From the NCBI GenBank assembly GCA_034401135.1, contig JAWZSP010000007.1, forward strand, positions 248,001 through 312,000: a DNA stretch of 64,000 bases, given 5' to 3'. The number at the start of each line of letters is the position of its first letter. Within the stretch, counting starts at the first letter, position 1. A program made the translations under genes and the position numbers. This DNA comes from Volutella citrinella (Eukaryota; Ascomycota; Sordariomycetes; Hypocreales; Nectriaceae). Shown in pieces: positions 55,964 through 64,000 of the stretch. Below the pieces are notes generated by a model. The model did not search any database. It saw only the letters and a list, made by a program, of their open reading frames with translations, and was not told where the DNA came from.

Positions 55964-56680
55964 ATGTCGTGGGCTGACAAGTATCCCACTCTTGAGTTCG
56001 AGGGGCAGCTCCTTGACGGTGACTTCACAACGGTCGTGGCCGACGACGACACGGACGAAGACACTGAAAAGTCAGTCAAGGTGACATTTAGGCCCTTGAT
56101 CAACCGCATCCTCGAGGCAGTCCGGGACGCCTACCCCGGTAGCCCTCCCTTCGACGCCGCTTCCCCAGACGCTTTTCAGTCCTACTGGCGAGGCGTCTTC
56201 GCCCAACTACACGACTCCGTACTGGCTGACTCGAAGCTCCCTCCATATGTCACGGATCCCCCAGTAAAGGGCTTCGACGTCAAGCTCTTTGACGTGCCCG
56301 CGTCGGCCTGTTGTCCATGCAGCTTCCCCGACGTGCCCCAAACCATCAAAATCTCCAGGCCGGATGGCGTCACAAGTGGCGACGTGGTCAAGGCTCTCGG
56401 ACAGTATCTGTACGGTAGCTCTGCGCTACCCAAGGTTTTCGTCGCAGACCATCCGCAGGACGACGCGCAGCCCGGCGATGCGCAAGCCGGTTCGCTTCTT
56501 TATGACGTTCAATGGATGGTAGAAGGGAACGGCGACGCATTTCTCAGCTACTTTGCCAAGGGATATCAGATTGCGGGCATTTTCATGATGTGCAGTCCGA
56601 TTGAAGCATATCTGCCCAAATCTGACGCGCGGCTTGAAAGGTTAAAGAAACTGGCTGAGCGGGCAGCTGAGAAAAAGTAG
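55964..56680 (+). CDS. hypothetical cytosolic protein of 238 residues
   Basis: A single exon starting MSWADKYPTLEFEGQLLDGD. No signal peptide, membrane segment or cofactor motif is seen. It contains a CCPC cysteine group (about residue 116) and a helical C-terminus rich in Lys/Glu (ERLKKLAERAAEKK). The codon pattern and the conserved start context (GCCATGTCG) support a real gene. I do not recognise the family. Confidence 0.6.
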   Translation: MSWADKYPTLEFEGQLLDGDFTTVVADDDTDEDTEKSVKVTFRPLINRILEAVRDAYPGSPPFDAASPDAFQSYWRGVFAQLHDSVLADSKLPPYVTDPPVKGFDVKLFDVPASACCPCSFPDVPQTIKISRPDGVTSGDVVKALGQYLYGSSALPKVFVADHPQDDAQPGDAQAGSLLYDVQWMVEGNGDAFLSYFAKGYQIAGIFMMCSPIEAYLPKSDARLERLKKLAERAAEKK

Positions 56681-56783
56681 AGTTGACAAGAAATCCAACT
56701 ATCAATGGATGACTGTGTACAAACGGATGGCAACAATATAACAATGAAACACTCATCAATATCATCAGCTCTAGGCTCGAGTC

Positions 56784-58875
56784 TCAAAATATATCAAAGT
56801 CTTCGTGCGCCGGCTTCGTCTCCAAAAACTCGCCCTGCATAATGCCGTCCACATATGCATCTCCAACAAAGGTATATCCGCCTCCCCGGCCATGCTCCCT
56901 CGGCCGCAGGACAATGGGCGAGGTGATACCCCATAGAAGGGTCACTATATCCCCGGGCTTCACCACAGCGTGGCCCATGCCCAGCATGCCCTTGTTTGTC
57001 TTGAAGAGTGTGCGCTCGCGAGCAGTTGCCGCAATATCCACAGGCCAGTACTTAGTCAAAAACTCCACCTTCTCGGCAAGACTGCCCAGCTTGGGTTTTT
57101 GAGCAGACATATTGATTGGGCCGTTGCAGACAAAATCAATCTGCTCCGGCGTGAGGACATTAACATCAATGAGGGCCGCATCGGTTCTCACCATGTCCGC
57201 AGGCCAGTACCTAGTCAAAAACTCCACCTTGTCAGCAAAACTGCCCCCCTTGGGTTCTTGAGCAGACATGTTGATTGGGCTGTTGCAGACAAAATCGATC
57301 TGCTCCGGCGTGAGGACATCATCATCAATGAGGGCCGCAGTTCTCAGCAGCTGGCGAATCAGGGAGGCGACAGCCTCGGAGACTGGCAGATCCCCATAGC
57401 GCAGCTTGTGTTCGGAGGTGTATACCGGGTTCCTTGTGATGTTTTCCAGATGTAGTCCTCCGCCGGGCCCTGTTCCGGGCCCAAACCCATGAACTCTGCA
57501 ATTGCTCTCAGCCATTCGGACGCCACGACGAGGGACGAGACCGTCTGCCCATCCCGCCGTTCCCACTTTGGCGGCTCCATGACTTGTGTCACCACGCTCA
57601 CGCTGCAGCCAGGCCAGGAGAGTCGGTCCCAAACGTCGTGGCCGAATATGGCGCACTTGGGGGCCGACGTCTCGGGCGTGGCATTGTTCCCTCCTGCGTC
57701 GTCGATTGGGTAGACTAGAAACCCATTCCTGCCAATCTTTCGCCAATCAGGGACCCATGTGGGTAGCTCAGACTCTGTGGCCCGAGGGATACAATGGTCG
57801 AGACGATACTGGCTATTGTACCATTTTGATTCGTACAGCAGTGCCCGCGTCAAGATGGTAAAGACGGCAGCCATGTCAAGGTTGTATCTCGCGGGTCCGA
57901 AGCAGAGTAGAAAGGCCTCCCAGGGGCAGCTCTATCTTGGAAGACAATGTGCGCCAGTCCGACCCTTGAGCCGTGGCGGTACTGGCGCCGGGTGTCGAGG
58001 GGCGTGTTAACGTAGAAGACGCCCGTCAGCTGAGCCGCAAAGTTCTTGATCTCGGGAAACTGGCGCCAAAGGTTCGAGTGAACGCAGTAGTATACGGCCG
58101 AGAAGCATGCGTCAAAGGTGTCGAGGTGTATGCTCTTCTGGCCGCACAGAATCATGCCCTCCTTTGCTAGAGATACTTCCTGGATAACCCAGACGCGATG
58201 CCAGTAGTCACGCTCCATCAGGTTCTCGATTCCAAGCACTAGGTCTGGCTTGACTTGGTAATCGTCGGTGTCCAGCCCTTTCTCGTGGAAAAGGTCAACA
58301 ATAAAGCGGCTCGCGTTAGAAACGGAGTCACTTTCGCTGGAGGCCTCTTTCTTGGAAGACTTGGCGGATTTCATGTAATCCTCTAGCTCCATACTCCACC
58401 CGCGATTATATATCAGGTAGCGGGCATCTGTAGCAATTGCTCGTGGACCGATCCGAGCCGCAAATTCCATGGCCAGGTCAGAATGGGCATTCCCCAAACC
58501 GAGCCAGATGTACACAATGTCGGCCTCGGCATAGATGAATTGCATCCTCCCTACATGCCAGTTCTTCTCCTCCGTGTCCGTCTGCTTGATGCAGATTGCA
58601 TCAGCCCACAGCCACGACTCGACACCATTCTGTCGGAGCTGCTGGAGCGCCTCGAATAGGTTGCGCCCTATCATGAACGCCTCGCCATTGATGAGGATCT
58701 CCACTAGATCTTGGCCGTCTCCCCAGACGTAGGACAGAGACGCATACTGTGTGCTGTGCAAGGGCTCATGGCGGAGCTCGAGATGAATGGTTGTCGAAGC
58801 GGGGTCGGCTGGCTCCGTGAAGCGAATGAGCCTGATTTCAGAGTCTTCGGGGTGTAGAGGCTGGTAAGAATACAT
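56784..58875 (-). pseudogene. HET-domain (heterokaryon incompatibility) pseudogene with internal tandem duplication
   Basis: The N-terminal part (58875-57850) is a clear HET domain: YASLSYVWGDG, GVESWLWADAICIKQ, FIYAEADIVYIWLG and DYWHRVWVIQEV. Near 57870-57890, right after the YSASDPRD motif, the expected segment is missing and the frame changes, resuming as AVFTILTRALLYESKWYNS. A second one-base shift near 57430-57460 leads to the last frame (NPVYTSEHKLRYGDLP), which runs to 56784. The C-terminal part contains an in-frame 159-base tandem duplication (57041-57340). HET proteins trigger cell death on non-self recognition; this copy is broken and should be silent. Confidence 0.82.
57041..57340 (-). 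repeat. tandem duplication, 159-base period, in the HET pseudogene
   Basis: Two copies (57041-57199 and 57200 to about 57340) share LTPEQIDFVCN(S/G)PINMSAQ, then (A/L)...KVEFLT(R/K)YWP. They differ at about eight residues, so the duplication is not recent. The period is exactly 53 codons, keeping frame. Confidence 0.85.
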
Positions 58876-59243
58876 GATTTCCTATCGTCATGTATTTCGG
58901 GTCTGTCGTGCCATGGAGACAAAGATTATCTCGCTCGATCTTAGGGATGAACCTCGAAGGTATGATCTGATGGCAGAGCGCAGGCAGCAATCCCCTCAAC
59001 GAGACAACTGGAGGCCCAAGAGGGCCCATCCCATGTCTGGCCCCCACCTGTCAGCAAGTCAGCCTTACAAAAAGGCTGAGCAATGTAACCTTAAACAGCC
59101 CATTCTAGTTCCTTGTCGCCGTGGTTAATTTTCCCCTGTCATTTACAATTTATCGACTTTGGAAGCAGGTTGTTCGTTCATACTTGGTGTTGTGACTATT
59201 GGCTTTGTTCTTGACTTGATTGACCTTGCGGCCTACTGGTTGC
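58876..59243. other. intergenic gap, no gene seen
   Basis: Promoter side of the HET pseudogene. Nothing coding is seen. Confidence 0.45.
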
Positions 59244-59543
59244 CTATTCATTCTGTCTCTCGATTTTTGCAATCGCTCTGTCGATACCCTCCTCGTCCTT
59301 GGCATCCTCCTCGTCCAATTTGACATTCTTCATGAACCACATGATACAGAGATTAGGCACACAAAGACAAGTAGAAACAATCGCCAAAATACGTTGGGAT
59401 TCGCTGTAACTCTGGTTGATGGCAAGGCGACCGGGCGTGCCAGGGTTGTATTTTTTGGCGTTTACAATCGACTGGAGAATTTTCAGAGCATCCTTCTTGT
59501 TGGCTTCTGGGAGATATGACTGCAACCTATTAAGTAGTATCAT
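59244..59543 (-). pseudogene. C-terminal remnant of an MFS siderophore-iron transporter
   Basis: The minus strand reads TPGRLAINQSYSESQRIL, AIVSTCLCVPNLCIMWFMKN and VKLDEEDAKDEEG: the last loop, last membrane helix and acidic cytosolic tail of Sit1/MirB-like siderophore transporters. Only about 90 residues remain; the eleven or more upstream helices are absent. Immediately upstream (59525-59700) the sequence is AT-rich and repeat-like, so the truncation probably reflects an insertion or recombination there. Confidence 0.65.
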
Positions 59544-59700
59544 AGTTAAGTAATATTATAGTAGAGCTGTTAGAATAAGGAAGAAACCTAGAGAAGGCCA
59601 GCAGGAGGGCTAAAATAGAGGGGTTATGTATCCGCACTCTGTATTATACTTTGCTTTTTTTTTAGTAGCGTTAGTGGCTCAGGGGCCGGACAGAACTTTT
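59520..59700. repeat. AT-rich, probably RIP-degraded repeat sequence
   Basis: Contains CTATTAAGTAGTATCATAG, TTAAGTAATATTATAGTAG and a run of nine T. The TA-rich, CpG-poor composition contrasts with the neighbours. It abuts the siderophore-transporter remnant. Confidence 0.45.
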
Positions 59701-59979
59701 GAAAGGTGCCTCCGTACTGAAGCTACCAATGCGCGATTAGCCAGGGTGCGAAGCTAACATGCATTCACTCAGAGGAGGACAGATTGTGGCCAAGAATTGT
59801 TATTACTACCGCGGAGTAGATGAGTGTGAATGATTGAAAAGAATGAAATAGGCAAGAACGCCAATGTGTAGATCAGATCTGAATATCAATCCACCTCCCT
59901 CTTCCCATTGTTGACGGTGGGAAGGCCTAGCGTGAAGAGATCGTCATCTAGTTCAAGCCTTGGGGTAGCACCTCGACGC

Positions 59980-60057
59980 CTAGCCCGATCCGCCACAAAC
60001 AGAACATTTGCGCCCCGAGTCCGTACCAGTTCCGCTGCAATTGGTGCATCCCGCCAT
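59980..60057 (-). CDS. possible 25-residue microprotein with two CxxCxGxG motifs
   Basis: ATG at 60057 opens MAGCTNCSGTGTDSGRKCSV followed by CGGSG and a stop: two DnaJ-type CxxCxGxG knuckles and nothing else. Upstream on the same strand are a good splice pair (GTGAGT donor at 60190, TTTCATAG acceptor ending at 60128), which would be an intron in the 5' untranslated region, and CTATATAAA at 60267-60275. Together these look like a real transcription unit. After the stop a second open frame continues (ARRRGATPRLELDDDLFTLG), so the true product could be longer if another splice or a frame error is present. Confidence 0.4.
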   Translation of the reverse strand: MAGCTNCSGTGTDSGRKCSVCGGSG

Positions 60058-60266
60058 TGTTGTAAAGTTGAGGTTAGGGAGGCGTCGTTTCGACCGTGTT
60101 GTGTTTGTTGGAGATGGAGTGGCAAGACTATGAAAGGAAAACCAGGCAATCAGAGTGTGAAAAGAATGTTGCATTCGCTGGGACACTCACCTCGGTCTTG
60201 GGGTCTTCTGTTTGTGTGTTGAGAGGATGAACAAAAAGGGGTCTGGGAAGGGAGGATTCAGGGATT

Positions 60267-60275
60267 TATATAGTT
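60267..60275 (-). promoter_or_regulatory. TATA box upstream of the CxxCxGxG microprotein
   Basis: CTATATAAA on the minus strand, about 80 bases before the predicted 5' UTR splice donor. Confidence 0.45.
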
Positions 60276-62195
60276 GGCGGACCGGCTAATGGGGTCCCGG
60301 GTGAGGGTGGGCGGAGTTGGACGGTGCTGTTACCGGCTGTGGTGAGCGCCGGGTCACGACCAACGGCCTGCATGAGGGGGTACAAAGACAGGTGCAATCA
60401 TTCGCCATTGTTCTCGCTGCGAAGACTGGCTGCCTAGTGTACTCATCATCGCGTAGCATTATCTGCAGGTCTGTGGCCATAACCGCGCGCTCTAATGTGA
60501 CAAATATCAGCCACGTTCACCAGGATTCACCCAGGAAGTCTTTTGACTGGACGTAGTTTATCAGCTGGCCTTCCCCAACTGGGATCGGCGCATAATAAAG
60601 TGGATTTTCGAATGTCAGCATGACCTGGTATGGACTCACAACCAACACCCAATTCAGAACCAACACTCACAACCAACACGAGCGGGGGAAGCCGACACAA
60701 CAAGCGGGCGCCGGAAATGCCCTCCAGAGTTGAGAAAATAGACCCTGAGCACGCTCCCTGATCTTCTTTAATATTCTTCATTGTATGTCATTTTCAGCAT
60801 ATTAGTTTCCTCAATTGTAGTATGTCACTCTACTCATATCACGCATGTTTGAAGATGCATCTGAGGCTCCTGGCAGCGTGGCCACCCCGCTTTGTTGGTT
60901 GGTGACAGGGGTGGATTCACTGCAACAACTCTTGGTCTAGCTTCAATTTTGAGGAGCAGGGGCCCATCCAATGACGGGCCTGATATATTGTTAACCAGCC
61001 GATAAGAGCCGGCAGGGGCTTGTGAGCACGTAGGCTTGGTGTGCCAGTGTAGATGTAAGGAAGAAGTTGGGGTTAGCTAGGCCTGGAAAAACGGGGTTAC
61101 GGAGGCCGTGTCGTGCGGCTAGCAAAATGGGCTCGCCGAAATAGCAAGACTCTAGAATTCTTAACCGGTATGCCATCACTTGTGAGCCAGGCCTCTTGGC
61201 CATCTGCGTCCTGCCTGTCATGGTCGCGGGCGCCATTATTCCATGCTTTCCAGCGAGACACTTTTCAAGCCCGAAACCAAAACGCCTTGCACAGCTGATT
61301 GATCATGCTACAGTTGATCCTTGGAGGCCTGGCTTGGTTGTTCTAGGCCGCATGGCCAAGGCAATGCCACGAGCCGTAGTTTGACGGGAAGGCATCCCAA
61401 AGTCTGTCACGCTCCTCTACCTTATCCTTCAATTAGTGTCTGCCTGCTTACTTCCAATCATTACTCCGGCAAGCGTGGCAATCTTCGACAACGGCATGGC
61501 GCCCTACTGGAGAACATCGCCAGATTGTCAGACAATCCAAGGTAGAATAACCATACAGCTGTACGAACACTATCCGAGTTACATATGGCGATATTTAGCA
61601 AACTGGCTCTCCGTCCGTTACTCTGGACTAAAATCTGTTCATGGAGCCTCACCTGCGCCTTGAAGCCGTCATCGATTCATTGGTCAGTTCCCAGCTTGGT
61701 AGCCTTCAGGCGTCAACACGTCGCTCAGATGCCTTATCGCAGTCCGGGGGCTGCCATCTGGGTTTCGGCCGCTTCTTTGTCCGATTGGCTGCTTCCCCGG
61801 ACATCTGCAGCATGTCGGCTGTGATACAATCTGGCCCCGGATTGCGACATCATGACTAGCGACGATTCTAGCCAAAGACGATACAGCGATGCGATCGACA
61901 CCCCACAAAGCCAGGCGAGTAGCCAACACCGATCCAGTCAATGTATTTGTAATCGACGCAGTTGGGTTGCTTGCATTGTCGAACACGCGCCGTGAGTGGC
62001 TCTGGCGCCAACGTCGGCAGGTCTCCGATGCAGGAGACGCCATCACGCAATTGAGCCGGCCGTGGAATTGGGAGTAGACATCAGCCGAGGAAATGTGATA
62101 TAAACAGTATTGCTGCCCATGGCCACGATTCGTTACGGTAGACTCCTTACTTTAGCCCAAAGTGACGACCATCCCCACGTTCCCACCAAGCCAAC
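60276..62195. other. 1.9 kb intergenic region, no gene seen
   Basis: No frame with recognisable features on either strand. It includes the promoter of the oxygenase gene at 62196. Confidence 0.45.
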
Positions 62196-63452
62196 ATGCC
62201 ATCCGCTGTGCCACAGTTGTACCAATATACTCACGTCCCCGAGACCCAAGAGGACCTCGACTGGGCCGACCGTGTGTTCTCCTCAATTACCTCGTGTGAT
62301 TATGGCTGCTGACTCTCTCCTTAGTCCCTACAATTGACCTGGCAAAGTATGGGACGCCCGAGGGCAACCGGGAACTAGCCAGCACCGTCTTGGACGCCAT
62401 CCGCACAAAGGGATTCTTCTATGTCACCAACTTTGGCATCTCTCAAGAAGCCGTCGATCGGCAGTTTGCCCTAGGGCAGCGATTCTATGAGCTGCCCCTA
62501 GAGGAGAAGCTCAAGTATGAGCCCAATCTGCACGAGGGCGACTACAATGGCTACCGGCCCGCTGGCCGCCGACTCCTGGAAGGCGGCATCAAAGACAAGA
62601 CTGAGGTCTGGAATATGGCGAGTAAGCATATCTTTCTTTCGGTTCGCTTCAATTGTTAATGACTACACAGCCAATGACGGCCGGATCACTCAACCCGTGC
62701 CCACCTTAATCAAGGAACGCCTGCCCGAGATTGAGGGCTTCGCCAAGGACCTCCACGACAAGGTTCTCGACCCCCTCAATCATCTCATTGCCCTGGCGTT
62801 GGAGCTTCCCGAGGACTTCTTCGTCAACCTGCACAGGTGGAACGTCCACGACGAGTCTCACCTGCGCTACATGAAGTACTCCAAGTTCTCGCCCGAAGAG
62901 GCCGCTGCTCTCAGTGACGGACTGTGGACACGCGGCCACACTGACCTTGGAACGCTCACCCTCCTCTTCCGCCAGCCTGTAGCGGCGCTGCAGATCCGAG
63001 ACCATGAGACTGGCCAGTGGAAGTGGGCCAAGCCACTCGACGCCAGTTTGACAGTCAACACGTGTGACGCCTTGAGCTTCCTCACGGGCGGATATATCAA
63101 ATCCACCATTCACCGGGTATGTGCAATGTCATGTCGTGTGTGTAGACGAGGTCCTAATCGTGTGTGATAGGTTTCTCTACCGCCCAAGGACCAAAGAGAC
63201 GTAGATCGTCTCGGACTCCTGTACTTTGCCCGTCCGCAGAACGACCTGGTGCTCAGCACCATCGACTCTCCTGTCCTGAAGCGCGAAGGCTATACGCAGA
63301 ATGAATTTGAAAAGGGCGGGCACCCGGTTCCCACCATGGGCAGCTTCACAGTCTCCAAGCAGACATGGCAGCACCGCCCCAAGGGTGTCTCGTACAAGGA
63401 ATCTGAAGGACAGGAAATTGTGCCCGGTTTTCTCGGCACGACCTTTAAGTAG
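62196..63452 (+). CDS. 2-oxoglutarate/Fe(II)-dependent dioxygenase, isopenicillin N synthase-like
   Basis: Four exons (62196-62271, 62325-62621, 62671-63116, 63171-63452) encode 366 residues. The opening MPSAVPQLYQYTHVPETQED leads to LPTIDLAKYG and IRTKGFFYVTNFGIS (DIOX_N domain). The jelly roll has WTRGHTDLGTLTLLFRQPVA (HxD iron ligands), VNTCDALSFLTGGYIKSTIH (distal His) and GLLYFARP. All splice junctions keep frame and no ligand is missing. It is recognisably related to the oxygenase at 632-1900 across its length. The substrate is unknown. Confidence 0.9.
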
Positions 63453-63784
63453 CGGGACGGCGAGAGATGATAGCAGTTAGCATTATGTATTCAGCCAGAG
63501 ACCCGGAGGATATCGAGTAGAAACCGTGTGTGACGATTGTAAGGATGAATGACATCAAAGCCTAGTTCAGCACTGCAGCGTGAGAATTGGAGTCGTTTAT
63601 TCGAGCACTCATCAGCGAATTTGACACCACTAGCATTGGGTCTTGTCTAGCATGTACATTGCGATCAGATCAGGCGCAGGCCCCTGTAAGCTGTGGGAAC
63701 AATGGCAGCCGGGTCTCCATGGCCTTGTCGAGTATATCACACAGGGGTCCACAGCCGAATATGATTCGAGACGCAATATGATCC
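63453..63784. other. convergent 3' flanks, no gene seen
   Basis: A 330-base spacer between the oxygenase stop and the stop of the pectinase-like gene. Confidence 0.5.
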
Positions 63785-64000
63785 CTATCCGTCGATGCAT
63801 CCCACGCCACTTAGTTCCAACAGACCTTTGTCCATGTTTCTGCACAGCCACTGGGCCGGCTTCCCGCTTGGGGCCCGGATGGTAATATTCTCAGCTCGAA
63901 TGTTGTCACAGGTCTGTTGCCAGTCAGCATCATCCACCTCCCTCCGTCAGAAGCCAATCAACCTACATCGGGGGCGCTGCAAATCAAGGACCCAACAACA
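63785..64000 (-). CDS. C-terminus of a GH28 (polygalacturonase-like) enzyme, partial
   Basis: Only the last two exon pieces lie in the window (64000-63967 and 63913-63785), joined across a GTAGGT...CAACAG intron with a TGCTGAC branch site. The spliced end reads VVGSLICSAPD, then TCDNIRAENITIRAPSGKPA, QWLCRNMDKGLLELSGVGC and a stop. This pattern (S-P-D/C-x-N-I/N-I-T-x-x-S-P-S-G-K/W-x-C-x-N/L-L) is the typical last blade and disulfide of fungal exo-polygalacturonases. The catalytic part is outside the window. If correct, the enzyme is secreted and attacks pectin. Confidence 0.6.

Overview
The window reads as genomic DNA of a filamentous ascomycete (Pezizomycotina, probably Sordariomycetes; the order is inference). 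Most genes carry one to nine short introns of about 45-90 bases with GT...AG ends and CTGAC/CTAAC-like branch sites. Families present are typical of these fungi: Dal5/Tna1-type MFS carriers, a Zn2Cys6 regulator, HET and HeLo-like proteins, an RGS-LOV photoreceptor and CBM18. Intergenic gaps are long and broken genes are common, as in accessory or subtelomeric fungal regions.

Layout. 1-7.2 kb: the N-terminus of an FAD monooxygenase, a 2-oxoglutarate/Fe(II) oxygenase divergent from an MFS carrier, two truncated kinase-fold pseudogenes lying head to head, and a GNAT acetyltransferase. 10.2-12.6 kb: an RGS-LOV photoreceptor behind a 3 kb gap. 12.9-18.9 kb: three secreted-protein genes on the minus strand (a probable GPI protein, a seven-bladed beta-propeller lectin, and an astacin-like metalloprotease with ten cysteine-rich repeats). 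21.1-26.8 kb: a vWA/papain-like-protease/zinc-ribbon protein with one frameshift, an M20 amidohydrolase, and a frameshifted S10 carboxypeptidase. 27.9-30.0 kb: a HeLo-like-domain protein of the STAND/ankyrin type. 31.2-36.3 kb: a very large secreted modular SGNH hydrolase with FG-GAP repeats, a chitin-binding domain and an uncharacterised hydrophobic region.

37.9-55.4 kb looks like an aromatic-acid catabolic cluster. It holds a 2,3-dihydroxybenzoate-decarboxylase-like amidohydrolase, an NAD(P)-binding reductase/epimerase, two SnoaL-like proteins, an MFS carrier, an intradiol ring-cleavage dioxygenase, a family III CoA-transferase, an alpha/beta hydrolase and a Zn2Cys6 regulator. The likely logic is uptake, decarboxylation to a catechol-type diol, ortho cleavage, lactone hydrolysis and CoA activation. 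A four-segment membrane protein is interleaved. 56.0-64.0 kb: an unknown cytosolic protein, a HET pseudogene with an internal 159 bp tandem duplication, a siderophore-transporter remnant, a possible 25-residue CxxCxGxG microprotein, a second 2OG oxygenase, and the C-terminus of a GH28 pectinase.

Five genes with otherwise well-conserved coding sequence each carry an apparent one-base frameshift (near 21.43, 25.84, 41.19, 44.95 and 57.45 kb). Either the region is decaying or the assembly keeps uncorrected indels; the sequence alone cannot separate these. The most promising uncharacterised object is the vWA/glycine-zipper/papain-like/zinc-ribbon protein at 21.15-23.35 kb.
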